DNA of 64,000 nucleotides, taken from assembly GCA_964482325.1 (NCBI GenBank), contig CAYZXD010000011.1, forward strand, positions 4,943-68,942, read 5' to 3'. Made by a program: the position numbers and the translations under genes. Under the pieces are notes generated by a model. The model searched no databases and was not told the DNA's origin. It saw only the letters and a program-made list of their open reading frames with translations. Of the stretch, positions 9,401-18,045 are shown piece by piece. Origin of the DNA: CAYZJV01 sp964482325. Lineage in GTDB: Bacteria > Spirochaetota > Spirochaetia > Sphaerochaetales > Sphaerochaetaceae. Each line of letters begins with the position of its first letter. The first letter of the stretch is position 1.

Positions 9401-9569
9401 AGCACTTTCAGTTTATGGAGATGAGCTTGTGCAGGAAACCTATGAGCAGTTTGGCTCGTACATTGCCAATGAGACCTTGGCAGACACCATGATCTTCACG
9501 GAAGATCAACAGGCTCAGGAAGTTCCCTGTGGGGATACCGTCGCACATATCTGGGTGGAAAAACGGTAA
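6438..9569 (+). CDS. ileS: Isoleucyl-tRNA synthetase, long eukaryote-like type
   Basis: 1043 residues. The class I motifs are PPFATGLPHFGHL (HIGH) and GKKMSKSLKNYSDP (KMSKS), with the CP1 editing domain between them (WTTTPWTLPSNLALA). The KMSKS context continuing in KNYSDP, the length and the lack of a C-terminal zinc ribbon place it in the IleRS2 class shared with eukaryotes, which in characterised cases tolerates mupirocin. I start at ATG 6438 because GAGGAG lies 7 nt upstream and the protein then begins MFNPVDPKTDFP; ATG 6420 in the same frame has no ribosome binding site. Confidence 0.96.
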   Translation: MFNPVDPKTDFPKMEERIQQFWEDNAIYQKSVENRSADNEYVFYDGPPFATGLPHFGHLVPGTIKDLYPRYQTMKGKRVNRRFGWDCHGLPVEYEIEKSLNISGHKAVEEYGVAQFNEQCRSIVLRYTSEWKATINRMGRWVDFEHGYRTMDTDYMESIWWVFKTLYERGMIYEGYNILPYSPALATPLSNFEVNLGGYQDVVDPAVTVRFKVDNLDDTYFLAWTTTPWTLPSNLALALGPDITYVKVKDLEEGVYYILGEDRLNHYYHDLQTYEIVHRYQGHELAGMRYEPLFPFFAHLKDQGAFVTVLGDYVTVEDGCGIVHTAPGFGEDDYQVLKGTGIPVVCPIDDDCKFTAEVPLWEGTFVKDADASIITYLKEEGKLVKKENYLHSYPFCYRTHKPLIYRAMACWYVDVTKLKSSMLAANDQITWMPSHLKHGRFGKWLEGARDWAISRNRFWGNPIPVWKCDGSDYVEVIGSIDELEQKSGVRVTDLHKHYVDEITWESPDGKGTMHRIPDVLDCWFESGSMPYAQNHYPFENKEFVEEHFPADFICEGLDQTRGWFYTLVIMGAALFNKPAFYNCVTNGIVLTADGKKMSKSLKNYSDPMEIVDQYGADALRFALMNSAVTRAEDLKFSEDGVKDVLKTLIIPLWNAYSFFVTYANIDGYEPGETPFDQLDNPMDRWIVSLSESLVQEVTEAWDHYETQRGCSALVTFLDSLNNWYIRRSRRRFWRSENDTDKKKAYDTLYRVLMIFVQSAAPVIPFTTEEIYRNLKTDTMIESVHLSDFPTYDASQRDTALERKMAVTRQAVTMGRALRSAHNLKIRQPLKQVFLVTRDPEERKILDVMQDIIEEELNIKNISIQADESNMVTYQAKANFKVLGKQLGKHMKDVAAKIQVLESDEIAQLLEGNKIHIAYAEGTISVGVDDVVIQRTEREHMRVLNEGQLTVGFDTEITHDLLLEGIARDIVRAVQNLRKEQGFDVSDRIALSVYGDELVQETYEQFGSYIANETLADTMIFTEDQQAQEVPCGDTVAHIWVEKR

Positions 9570-9574
9570 TCGGT

Positions 9575-10495
9575 ATGTACGGGCAAAGGAACACGATACC
9601 GTTGCTGCTTGTCTGCTGTATCGTGCTTACCACTGCCATTTCCTGTGTACATCGCCCCTTTGGTGATGACTATTACTTTCAGGCGATGGGTGCTGATCAG
9701 GAAGTTGTGGTCACGATGGATCTCTCAGATCCACATCGGCTTCCTGCTCCCCTGCCTGCATCGTTTACCGCATTGTTGTCGCGAGTGAACCGTGTCTCCG
9801 TTGCACTGTACGATCCAAAAGGGTATTCGGATGAGACTGAGGTACTTACCGCTCAGGATCTTGCCGCTTATGAATACTACGGGGCATTAGAGGGGAATAT
9901 CCCTGCCTTCCTTACTAATAGTATGCTGCTGTGGGACGATCAGTGGCAGAAAATAGAAGAAGATACCGTCCGGTATTATCGCAATGAGACACTGGGACTT
10001 GATGTGTACGCACCTACGCGGGGATTATTACTCTTTGCCAGCGATAATTACCTGCAGGCGTACCAGAAGACGTGGAAAGATCGAGTCACCCGCATTCCGA
10101 AGTCCCTTGCCGATCGCATGGCAAACTCCCTTTTCGGTTTTTATATCGCCAGTCCGCAGGCAATGATTGATGTAGGAATAGCTCTGCCGAAAACAGCGAT
10201 TATGCAAAGTGCCTCCCTGTTGTTTGTCATTGAAGAACAGCACGACGGTCAGCTGACTCTGGGAGGGATTATTACCATGAAAAGTGAGAAACTGGCAAAC
10301 TCTCTTTCCATTCTGCTAAAAAGTTCGTATATTTCTGATAAGCGAAGAAAAGGGGAACCGCTTGGGGACCTGACCGACCTGTTTGTTCGAGAAGATGACG
10401 CTGTTTATATTCAGGGGATGGAACTTTCTCAGAGCCAGTTTGATCAATTCTCCCGGCTGTTCGGTTCGCTTGTATCACTTCCTGCAGGAGAGTAA
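9575..10495 (+). CDS. Putative lipoprotein of unknown function
   Basis: 306 residues. The N-terminus is a lipoprotein signal peptide: short polar start, hydrophobic LLLVCCIVLTT and a lipobox-like TAISC with the acylated Cys near residue 24; spirochaete lipoboxes are looser than the Escherichia coli one. The rest is soluble alpha/beta sequence without a motif I recognise. It starts 5 bp after ileS with no clear ribosome binding site, so it is likely coupled to ileS, and the FmdB-like gene follows 7 bp later. No function is assigned. Confidence 0.75.
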   Translation: MYGQRNTIPLLLVCCIVLTTAISCVHRPFGDDYYFQAMGADQEVVVTMDLSDPHRLPAPLPASFTALLSRVNRVSVALYDPKGYSDETEVLTAQDLAAYEYYGALEGNIPAFLTNSMLLWDDQWQKIEEDTVRYYRNETLGLDVYAPTRGLLLFASDNYLQAYQKTWKDRVTRIPKSLADRMANSLFGFYIASPQAMIDVGIALPKTAIMQSASLLFVIEEQHDGQLTLGGIITMKSEKLANSLSILLKSSYISDKRRKGEPLGDLTDLFVREDDAVYIQGMELSQSQFDQFSRLFGSLVSLPAGE

Positions 10496-10502
10496 CACAA
10501 CT

Positions 10503-10706
10503 ATGCCACATTATGACTACCGGTGTGATGCATGCAATTATGAGTTTGAAGTCGAGCAGCGTATGTCTGATGAACCGTTAAAACAGTGTCCACGATGTAA
10601 TCAACCGATTCATCGGATCTTTTCGGCCAGTGCGGTCATATTCCACGGTGATGGGTTCTACAGTACCGATACCCGAAAGAAAGCATCTACAGAAACTTCA
10701 TCATAA
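10503..10706 (+). CDS. FmdB-like zinc-ribbon protein
   Basis: 67 residues, starting MPHYDYRCDACNYEFEVEQRMSD. The pattern CxxC (CDAC) then CPRC gives a single zinc ribbon, the FmdB/CxxC regulatory family. The true start is ATG 10503, preceded by AGGAG; the open frame extends to 10383 inside the previous gene. Role is unknown in general; FmdB was named from formamidase gene clusters. The stop codons of this gene and convergent thiI abut (TCATAA). Confidence 0.85.
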   Translation: MPHYDYRCDACNYEFEVEQRMSDEPLKQCPRCNQPIHRIFSASAVIFHGDGFYSTDTRKKASTETSS

Positions 10707-11867
10707 AGACAAAGATTCTGTTTCAGCCACAGCCTTCTCAAGGAGAGATTCAATCCCCATTGCAGCGAAGTCTTGAATAAGTTCTTCACGATCAGGACGT
10801 ACCAAAGGGTGTTTGGGACTGAAGATCGTACAGCAATCTTCATACGGAAGAATCGATGTCGTGTAGGTACCGATTTCCTTGCTGATCGTAATAATTTCCC
10901 CTTTGTCCATACCGATGAGCGGCCGGAATACGGGAAGATCGGAGATGCTGTCGGTGAAGGCAATACTCTCAAGTGTCTGTGATGCCACCTGACTCAATGA
11001 TTCACCGGTGACTATTGCTGCACAGTTATGCATTTTTGCCAGCATATTCGCAATGCGCATCATACAGGCCCGCATTAGCAGGGTATTCTTCTCTTCATGG
11101 CTATGTTTTCGGATATGAAGCTGTACGTCGGTGAATGGAACGATATGGAGAGTGATTCCACTGAGATAGCAACTGATAATCCGAGCCAGTTCGACTACTT
11201 TTTCTTTAGCCTCATCGGAAGTGTAGGGGTAGGTGTGAAAATAGACAGCTTCCTGTCGCAATCCGCGCTTTGCCATCCGATACCCGGCAACTGGACTGTC
11301 GATGCCACCGGAAAGCATGAGCATGCCTCGTCCTGCAGTCCCTACAGGAAGTCCTCCCGGACCCGATTCTGGTGAGGCGAAGAGATATGCCCGGTCTCGG
11401 ATTTCGACCCGGACTACGGTGTCGGGATGGTGAACATCAACGGTTAAGTGAGGATGGGCTTCAAGTATCTGGTGACCGATATCACCCGAGATATCGTATG
11501 ACTGGAGCGGGAAGGTTTTATCCGATCGGACGGTCTCTACTTTGAAGGTGGCCGTTCGCTTTTGGAAAGCCGCATCTGCTGCAATGGCGAGCGCTGTCTC
11601 CCGAATCGCATCCATCTGTTTTGCACAGGTATAGGCACGGGAAAATCCCACAACACCGAAGGTGGTGCCGATGGCCTCTCTGATCTGTTGTTCGGGTGCT
11701 GCAGCATCGATGGAGATGAACAGTCTCCCTTTCTGTTTTTTGAACACACTTGAGTAGGGTCGCAACTTATATTTGATATTATCCTTAAGCTTTTTCTCAA
11801 AAAATCCCCGGTTCTGCTTTTTAAGAGATATTTCTCCGAGGCGTACGAGATACAATACAGTTTTCAT
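10701..11867 (-). CDS. thiI: tRNA 4-thiouridine synthase ThiI
   Basis: 388 residues. A ferredoxin-like/THUMP N-terminal half binds tRNA and is followed by a PP-loop adenylation motif (MLMLSGGIDSPVAGY). The conserved Cys segment PYEDCCTIFSP, used for sulfur transfer, is near residue 345. There is no C-terminal rhodanese domain, as in the Bacillus-type enzyme, so sulfur should come straight from a dedicated desulfurase. That enzyme is encoded immediately upstream, 4 bp away, and the pair would make s4U at position 8 of tRNAs. A role in thiamine thiazole synthesis is less likely without a rhodanese. Confidence 0.94.
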   Translation of the reverse strand: MKTVLYLVRLGEISLKKQNRGFFEKKLKDNIKYKLRPYSSVFKKQKGRLFISIDAAAPEQQIREAIGTTFGVVGFSRAYTCAKQMDAIRETALAIAADAAFQKRTATFKVETVRSDKTFPLQSYDISGDIGHQILEAHPHLTVDVHHPDTVVRVEIRDRAYLFASPESGPGGLPVGTAGRGMLMLSGGIDSPVAGYRMAKRGLRQEAVYFHTYPYTSDEAKEKVVELARIISCYLSGITLHIVPFTDVQLHIRKHSHEEKNTLLMRACMMRIANMLAKMHNCAAIVTGESLSQVASQTLESIAFTDSISDLPVFRPLIGMDKGEIITISKEIGTYTTSILPYEDCCTIFSPKHPLVRPDREELIQDFAAMGIESLLEKAVAETESLSL

Positions 11868-11871
11868 ACAG

Positions 11872-13044
11872 TTATTTCCTTCTTATGGATTTGATGGTGT
11901 GTACTTCTCTGATGAGCGCTTCGCATAACAGATCGATCTGGTCCTGTTCGGTATCGACACCAAACGAGATGCGGATGGCGCTATCGGATTCACGCGGGGA
12001 AAATCCGTTGTGTACTAACAGGTTTTTTGCTCCCTTCGGTGCATTGTTGGAACAGGCAGAACCACTCGATACACAAAATCCCTGATCATATAAGATGCGG
12101 GTTAATACCTCCGAGGGAACTCCCGGTGCGGCGATAGTGACTATCGATGGGGCAATATCAGAACGTTCAGTACTCAACGGACTCAGCATATGTACCATCT
12201 CGTGATGGTCAGCAAGGAGGTGTTCCAAATGTGCTCGTAAGTGGTGCAGATGCTGAAGCGTGGTATCAAGGTCTTCAGTGGTCCCAGCAAGTGCAGCGTT
12301 CATCGCTGCGATAGCAGCGAGATGTTCTGTCCCGGGGCGTATACCCGATTCCTGACCACCTCCCCGGCTGAGAGCCTCAACACCTGGTGATCTGAGATAG
12401 AGCATTCCGGTTCCTCGGGGTCCCTTGAATTTATGCGCACTGAATGCCGCAGAATCGATGTCGAGCTGCGCCAATGACCAGCTTATTTTACCTACTGCCT
12501 GAACTGCATCACAGTGGAAGTGTACGTGTTTCCCTGTCTTCTGCTCATGCGATCTGATGATAGCACTCAATGTGGGAATATCCTGCACGGTACCGAGTAC
12601 ATTATTGACCAGCATGATGCTCACTAGCTGAGTGTTTTCCGTCAGCGCATCAGAGAGTTCCTGTGGATCGATGTATCCCCGGTAGGCATTAAGAATTACC
12701 ACCTCAAAACCAAAGGTAGTGAGCAATCGTTGATATTGGAGCACCGAATCATGTTCCAAGGCACTCAAGATAATGCGTCCCGGATTACGTTTCCATAACA
12801 GCGACTGCAAGACAATGCCGTTGCTCTCCGTGGCTCCTGAAGTATAGTGTATCTGATCGGCAGAAACTCCCAGTAATGCCGCACTGTGTTTTCGTTCATG
12901 ATCAAGAGCCTTTGCTGCGGCAATTCCCTCTTTATGAAGTGATGAGGGATTGCCTCGATAGCTGAGTGCCGTATGCTCATATGCACGCAGGGCTTGATCG
13001 CTGATAGGCGATGTGGCAGCCCAGTCGAAGTAGTATACATTCAT
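11872..13044 (-). CDS. Cysteine desulfurase partnered with ThiI
   Basis: 390 residues of the NifS/IscS aminotransferase class V fold. The PLP lysine is in SAHKFKGPRGTGMLYL, the PLP-stacking region in SGATESNGIVLQ, and the catalytic Cys in VSSGSACSNN. It releases sulfur from cysteine as enzyme persulfide. Adjacency to thiI indicates that it supplies tRNA thiolation, though a shared role in Fe-S assembly is possible because no isc or suf scaffold is nearby. I start at ATG 13044, giving the family-like MNVYYFDWAATSP; ATG 13062 adds six residues and cannot be excluded. Neither has a good ribosome binding site. Confidence 0.92.
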   Translation of the reverse strand: MNVYYFDWAATSPISDQALRAYEHTALSYRGNPSSLHKEGIAAAKALDHERKHSAALLGVSADQIHYTSGATESNGIVLQSLLWKRNPGRIILSALEHDSVLQYQRLLTTFGFEVVILNAYRGYIDPQELSDALTENTQLVSIMLVNNVLGTVQDIPTLSAIIRSHEQKTGKHVHFHCDAVQAVGKISWSLAQLDIDSAAFSAHKFKGPRGTGMLYLRSPGVEALSRGGGQESGIRPGTEHLAAIAAMNAALAGTTEDLDTTLQHLHHLRAHLEHLLADHHEMVHMLSPLSTERSDIAPSIVTIAAPGVPSEVLTRILYDQGFCVSSGSACSNNAPKGAKNLLVHNGFSPRESDSAIRISFGVDTEQDQIDLLCEALIREVHTIKSIRRK

Positions 13045-13088
13045 GGGCTCATCATGGTCCAAAATGGGCCCTTTGACAAGGACCTGCC

Positions 13089-13118
13089 TTGTTTCTCTCT
13101 CCTTTTTCAGAGTATAAC
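13089..13118 (+). promoter_or_regulatory. Candidate aroB promoter next to the start codon
   Basis: -10 TATAAC (13113-13118, 5 of 6) lies five bases before the aroB ATG, with a weak TTGTTT (13089-13094) at 18 bp. A transcript would begin at or beside the ATG, matching the lack of a ribosome binding site. The -35 match is poor. Confidence 0.45.
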
Positions 13119-13123
13119 GAGAT

Positions 13124-14149
13124 ATGCAAAAGTTGTTTACCTGTACCCTGTCTGAACGAAAAACTGAAGTTTTTACTTTGGAAGATCCTACTGAGATAGC
13201 CCGACAGTATCCTCAAGCCCTTTGGGTATGTGATACCCATACACAACCGTTTCTCCCTGATCAGGTTCACTTTGTGGTGCTGGCAAGTGGTGAAACAGCA
13301 AAAACCTGGGCGAGTATCGAATTGATTATCCGAAAGGCACGCGAAGCCTCGTTGGCTCGGGATGGTCGTCTTATTGCCTTTGGCGGTGGAGTGGTTTGTG
13401 ATCTGACCGCCTTCGCTGCTTCGATATACATGCGTGGGTGCCATCTTACTCTCGTACCGACCACACTCCTTGCCATGGTTGATGCTTCTCTGGGCGGAAA
13501 GACAGCTATTGATCTGCTTGGTGCAAAAAATCTGGTAGGAACATTCTATCCGGCAGAGCATCTCATGATCTGTACGCCGCTGTTGCACAGTCTCAATGAC
13601 ACAGAATTTTTCAATGGACTTGGAGAAGTATTAAAGCATGCGCTGCTCGCTCAAGATACTACGCTGTACCAATTTCTGACCGAGCACCAGATGGCAGTGG
13701 AACAACGGGATTCAGATGTCCTTGATACCATGATTCGGCTCTCTCTTATGGTGAAACAGTCGTATATCGAACGTGATCCAACCGAACAAAGGGGTATCCG
13801 CGACGCACTGAATCTTGGTCATACGTTTGCTCATGCATTGGAATCGGTAGGAAACATGGTGGAATTCAGCCATGGGCAGGCTGTAGCATGGGGGGTGATC
13901 CGCGCCCTTGAAGCAGGTGTGGCTCAATCAATCACGCCAAAACCATTTGCCCATCTGTATCGATCGTTGTTTGATCAATACCATTTTGCTACCGATGGGA
14001 AAGTGGCAGATATACCTCGTTTTATGCAGGCATTGGCATCTGATAAAAAACGAAAGGGCAATGAGGTGCGCTTTATTCTGATGGAAGGGCAGGGCAAACA
14101 TGTGAGTGTTCCACTTCCAAAATCGTTAATTCATCAGGTGATCAGTTAG
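13124..14149 (+). CDS. aroB: 3-dehydroquinate synthase
   Basis: 341 residues. It converts DAHP to 3-dehydroquinate, step two of the shikimate pathway, with NAD and a metal ion. Seen are the NAD-binding GGGVVCDLTAFAASIYMRG, substrate loop LLAMVDASLGGKTAID, and the metal ligands in NGLGEVLKHALL and NLGHTFAHALE plus a later HGQAVAWG. Chorismate mutase is encoded at 38929, so the organism probably makes aromatic amino acids. The gene is transcribed away from the desulfurase across a 61-79 bp gap, and its stop overlaps the convergent helicase gene by 4 bp. Confidence 0.96.
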   Translation: MQKLFTCTLSERKTEVFTLEDPTEIARQYPQALWVCDTHTQPFLPDQVHFVVLASGETAKTWASIELIIRKAREASLARDGRLIAFGGGVVCDLTAFAASIYMRGCHLTLVPTTLLAMVDASLGGKTAIDLLGAKNLVGTFYPAEHLMICTPLLHSLNDTEFFNGLGEVLKHALLAQDTTLYQFLTEHQMAVEQRDSDVLDTMIRLSLMVKQSYIERDPTEQRGIRDALNLGHTFAHALESVGNMVEFSHGQAVAWGVIRALEAGVAQSITPKPFAHLYRSLFDQYHFATDGKVADIPRFMQALASDKKRKGNEVRFILMEGQGKHVSVPLPKSLIHQVIS

Positions 14150-16629
14150 GCATCAAAGAGTTTAAGGTGATGTTCGAAAGCCTTTTTTGCCAGTCTGAGT
14201 TCCTGCGGAAAATTTGTCCGGTCTATCTCATCAACGAGTTGCCCGAGTGCATACAAGGATGAATCGAGTGCCTCAAATGCATTACGCTTGCTGGTAAATC
14301 GATAGATTCCGTTTCCCTGCGCATCCAGCGTGATGAACCCAAGCTGTCGTGATTTCTTCTTGAGACGGCACAAGGCGAGAATCCAGTACAGGTTATCGAT
14401 CAGCGGACGCGGTTCTCCTGCAGTGAAAATCCCTGCAGGTGGCGAGTCAAGAATCCCTTTATCGGTATCGATTTTCCCATGTAATTCTATTATAGAAAAG
14501 AATTTGTCACCATAATGGATATAGTGATCATGATAGAAAACGGTGGCTGGGAAATTCTTCGGACGCCGATTCGCACTTGCATGTGCCCGGGCAAGATATT
14601 CAAGGTCTTCAAGAGGAATCACGGCAAGTTTTCGTTTTCCTTTTGCTGCAGATATCAGCGGGTAATCACGTTTGTACACATGAATCTGCTGAGAGGTTCT
14701 CTCAGAACTTTTCAGTATCTGTCGCGTTTCCCGATCTCTTCGCTTCGGGGATTGCAATCCCATCAATCGACTGCTTAAATCGGGAGCTATACTATCGAGC
14801 CACTGTTTTTTCAAGGGAGATACCGTACGAGCATACATTCTGCTAGTCTGTACTATTTCTCCCGCAAGAAGGAACTGCGGGAGCTCCTTAAACCATGCAG
14901 ATCCCGGATGAATAAATATCTGATCAGCCGTGAGACTCTTGTACATCGATCGTTTTGTCCTTATGCAGACATACTGCAGCAATCCAGCTGCCAGACAACA
15001 CAGATAATCCTGTATTGAACCTCCATGGCTGATGGGCATACCCATATCACTCACAATCTCTGCAAGCTGTTCTACTACATGATGGATTTCCACCATGGAA
15101 GGATAATCAAGATAGTGTTCTTTACAGTATTTTTGTCTCGCTTCTGCAGAGGGAAGAGACCGAACATGTCGGTAGAGATGTAAATAAGAGATAAAGTCTC
15201 CCTGTTCACTATTAAATTGCTGATGAGCCTGTCGAGCTGCATCTTCTGACCCGGGAGGGAGGACAAACGGTGTTTTCGATGATAGAAATGCTACCGCAAT
15301 GAGTACTTCTTCCATCACATTCGGATAGTGTAGCATAGCTTCGACCACGACACGCGAGTGTCGGGGCAGCAGAGGGAATCGGACCATATGTTCCCCGATT
15401 GCAGTGAGCTTGCGATCATCCGAGATCGCATCAATAAAACGAAGGGTTTCTTCTGCACTGGCAATCGCACTCGATTTCGGACGAGTGATAAAGGGGAATC
15501 CTTCATAATCCCGGATGCCAAGTTCACTCATCCGTAAGACTACTTCAGAAAGATCGGTACGGAGAATTTCCTCAAGGCCGAATGCTTCACGCTGCTCGTA
15601 ATCCTGACGGCTGTAGAGACGGATACAGACACCGGGAGCCGTCCTTCCTGCCCGACCGGCACGTTGTTCACAGGAACTGCGACTAATCGGAAGGCTCACG
15701 AGTGAACTGGTGAAATTTTTCTGATGATAATAGTTGATTTTTGCAATTCCAGAATCTATGACGGTGGTAATTCCATCAATGGTGACACTGGTCTCTGCAA
15801 TATTGGTAGCAATGACTACCTTGGTTTTCCCTTTTGGCGTGGGAATAAAGACCCGCTCCTGTTCTTCCTTCGATAGTCGCCCGAATAAGGGAAGTACCAT
15901 CAATGATTTACTCAATGAACTGGAAAGCAGGCGTTGCATGCACGTTTTGATATCGAACTCGCCGGGAAGGAAGATCAGGATATCGCCAGAAGGTTTTTTT
16001 GCCTGTTTTGCCACAGTATCGACAATGGTGTCAAATAACTCATCTGATTGATCTGGATGTTTCAGCGGTCGATACTGGATATCTACGGGATGGATGCGCG
16101 CATCGATGCTGATAATCGGTGCACCATTGAAGAATTCGCTGAAAATACGGGTATTAATCGTCGCTGATGAGACAATCACCTTGAATTCGGGTCGCTCAAC
16201 TAGAATTCGCTTGAGCAATCCCAGGACAAAATCGATATTGAGGCTCCGCTCATGTGCTTCGTCAACAAGCATCACTGAATACTGTGAGAGCAATGGGTCA
16301 GCCTTCAATTCCATCAGGAGAATACCATCGGTCATCACTTTGATACGAGTAGCAGGACCAGTACTATCGTTGAAACGCATTTTGTATCCAACAAAACCAC
16401 TTGTATCATCAAGTTGTTTTGTGATGAAGTCTGTTACGGAAAGGGTTGCAATACGCCTTGGCTGTGTGACTCCCACGATTGCCTTGTCGGTATAACCGGC
16501 TTCATGAAGAATTAACGGGAGCTGGGTAGTTTTTCCTGATCCCGTTGGACTTTCCACCACGATCACTTGATGCTGGTCAAGTGCCGCGAGTATTTCTGAA
16601 CGGTGTTGATACACCGGCAGATGGGTCAT
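14146..16629 (-). CDS. DEAH-box RNA helicase, HrpA-like
   Basis: 827 residues. Helicase motifs run in order: SPTGSGKTTQLP (Walker A), TQPRRIATLSV, DEAH in VDEAHERSLNIDFVLG, SSATI, ATNIAETSVTIDG and QRAGRAGRTAPG, followed by HA2 and OB-fold regions. It is shorter than Escherichia coli HrpA (about 1300 residues) and nearer HrpB in length, but the sequence reads HrpA-like; the choice is uncertain. The family unwinds RNA, and HrpA resolves stalled ribosomes. I start at ATG 16629, which overlaps the hisS stop as ATGA; the GTG at 16638 is an alternative. Confidence 0.9.
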   Translation of the reverse strand: MTHLPVYQHRSEILAALDQHQVIVVESPTGSGKTTQLPLILHEAGYTDKAIVGVTQPRRIATLSVTDFITKQLDDTSGFVGYKMRFNDSTGPATRIKVMTDGILLMELKADPLLSQYSVMLVDEAHERSLNIDFVLGLLKRILVERPEFKVIVSSATINTRIFSEFFNGAPIISIDARIHPVDIQYRPLKHPDQSDELFDTIVDTVAKQAKKPSGDILIFLPGEFDIKTCMQRLLSSSLSKSLMVLPLFGRLSKEEQERVFIPTPKGKTKVVIATNIAETSVTIDGITTVIDSGIAKINYYHQKNFTSSLVSLPISRSSCEQRAGRAGRTAPGVCIRLYSRQDYEQREAFGLEEILRTDLSEVVLRMSELGIRDYEGFPFITRPKSSAIASAEETLRFIDAISDDRKLTAIGEHMVRFPLLPRHSRVVVEAMLHYPNVMEEVLIAVAFLSSKTPFVLPPGSEDAARQAHQQFNSEQGDFISYLHLYRHVRSLPSAEARQKYCKEHYLDYPSMVEIHHVVEQLAEIVSDMGMPISHGGSIQDYLCCLAAGLLQYVCIRTKRSMYKSLTADQIFIHPGSAWFKELPQFLLAGEIVQTSRMYARTVSPLKKQWLDSIAPDLSSRLMGLQSPKRRDRETRQILKSSERTSQQIHVYKRDYPLISAAKGKRKLAVIPLEDLEYLARAHASANRRPKNFPATVFYHDHYIHYGDKFFSIIELHGKIDTDKGILDSPPAGIFTAGEPRPLIDNLYWILALCRLKKKSRQLGFITLDAQGNGIYRFTSKRNAFEALDSSLYALGQLVDEIDRTNFPQELRLAKKAFEHHLKLFDA

Positions 16630-17945
16630 GGTGAACACAGGTACTCCCGTTTCAGATAATCGATCACCTCATCGGCAGTGAGATTTGGGTGATCAATACG
16701 CTTGCTCAGTTCTCTGAGTGTACACGTCTGATGCGCAATATCCTCATCAGTAAGTAAAATAGCATACGGTATCCGCTGCTGCTCTGCGTATTTGAACTGT
16801 GCGCCGATTTTTCGCTCTGCCAGATAGATATCACACCTGATTCCACCTTTTCGCAGTGCCCCAGCGAGCTGATGACTATACGATCGGTATGATTCATTCT
16901 GATTGAGAATAATGACATCACTTGATGCTGTATCCTGAATCAGCGGATGATCAAGTTCCTCCAGAGCTGCTAACAGTCTGTCGAGTCCTATGGAAGAACC
17001 CACTCCCGGAAGGTGTTCTGATGTGTATAACGAGGCAAGATCATTGTAGCGTCCCCCCGAACACACCGATCCGATCGCTGGCAGGTCGTCCAGAAATGTT
17101 TCGTATACTACCCCGGTATAATAATCAAGGCCCCGGGTGATCGAAAGATCGAGCGTGAATGACTGAGCGATGCCCAAAGCCTCCAACAGGGAAAACAGTG
17201 TGTGCAACCTTTTTGTATGAACACGTTCACCACCGGCAATCGTTCCAAGATGATCAATAACTGCATGGACATCTCCTGCAGTATCTGTTTCGATGTATCC
17301 AAGTATAGCTTGAGCATTCTCACTATTCCCGGTGATTTCGGTCAGCTGCATACTCACTGCTTCAGATCCGATTTTTCTCAACTTATCGACAGTCCTGAGG
17401 ATCTCTACCGCATGATTTTGCACCCCGATATGGGTAAGAAATGCATTAAACAATCCGCGATGAGCTACATGAATAGTAAAACGATCCAGACCCAATGCGC
17501 GAAGGGCGCTGTGCATCATACTGAGAATTTCCACATCGGCATAGGCTGAATCATTTCCCACGATATCAAAATCACACTGATAGAATTCACGGTACCGACC
17601 CCGTTGCGGATTCTCTCCCCTCCACACTTTTGCGATATGGTATCGTTTGAACGGCAGTGGCACCTCATGCAGATGTCCTGCCATAAACCGGGCGAAAGGT
17701 ACGGTGAGATCAAATCGGAGTGCAACATCGCGACCACCATTATCAGCAAAGTGAAATATCTGTTTGTCTGTTTCTCCTCCACCTTTTCCCAGCAGTACTT
17801 CAGTATATTCAAGAACTGGCGTATCAATAGGAACAAATCCGTGGAGAGAAAAATCATGTTCAAGTGAAGCAATGACTTGCTTCCTAATCATTTCCTGTGC
17901 GGGTAGGGCATCTCTGAAGCCTTTGAGTACTTTCGGTTGAATCAT
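16626..17945 (-). CDS. hisS: Histidyl-tRNA synthetase
   Basis: 439 residues of class II synthetase. Motifs: TPVLEYTEVL, LRFDLTVPFARF, the motif 2 arginine in RYREFYQCDFDIVG, GLDYYTGVVYETF, and motif 3 in GVGSSIGLDRLLAALE, then the anticodon-binding domain. I chose ATG 17945 (MIQPKVLKGFRD) because AGGAG lies 9 nt upstream and this is the usual family start; ATG 17966 has no ribosome binding site. A minus-strand TATACT (17985-17980) is a probable -10 for it. It is cotranscribed with the HrpA-like helicase. Confidence 0.96.
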   Translation of the reverse strand: MIQPKVLKGFRDALPAQEMIRKQVIASLEHDFSLHGFVPIDTPVLEYTEVLLGKGGGETDKQIFHFADNGGRDVALRFDLTVPFARFMAGHLHEVPLPFKRYHIAKVWRGENPQRGRYREFYQCDFDIVGNDSAYADVEILSMMHSALRALGLDRFTIHVAHRGLFNAFLTHIGVQNHAVEILRTVDKLRKIGSEAVSMQLTEITGNSENAQAILGYIETDTAGDVHAVIDHLGTIAGGERVHTKRLHTLFSLLEALGIAQSFTLDLSITRGLDYYTGVVYETFLDDLPAIGSVCSGGRYNDLASLYTSEHLPGVGSSIGLDRLLAALEELDHPLIQDTASSDVIILNQNESYRSYSHQLAGALRKGGIRCDIYLAERKIGAQFKYAEQQRIPYAILLTDEDIAHQTCTLRELSKRIDHPNLTADEVIDYLKREYLCSP

Positions 17946-17967
17946 GCGGACAAGCTCCTGTTGCATT

Positions 17968-17996
17968 TTTAAATCAGATAGTATACACCATATAAT
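17968..17996 (+). promoter_or_regulatory. Divergent promoter region between hisS and the pcnB-like gene
   Basis: On the plus strand a perfect -10 TATAAT (17991-17996) has a weak -35 TTTAAA (17968-17973) at 17 bp and would serve the 18046 gene. On the minus strand TATACT (17985-17980) would serve hisS. The two -10 elements are 5 bp apart, so the promoters physically overlap and RNA polymerase occupancy may be mutually exclusive. Confidence 0.5.
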
Positions 17997-18045
17997 GTAA
18001 ACAAATCCTCAGGAAACTGCAATAAGCCTGTATGGGACGCTACAG

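Noticed and set aside
13074..13079. TTGACA upstream of aroB
   Set aside because: It is 33 bp from the TATAAC, too far to pair with it.
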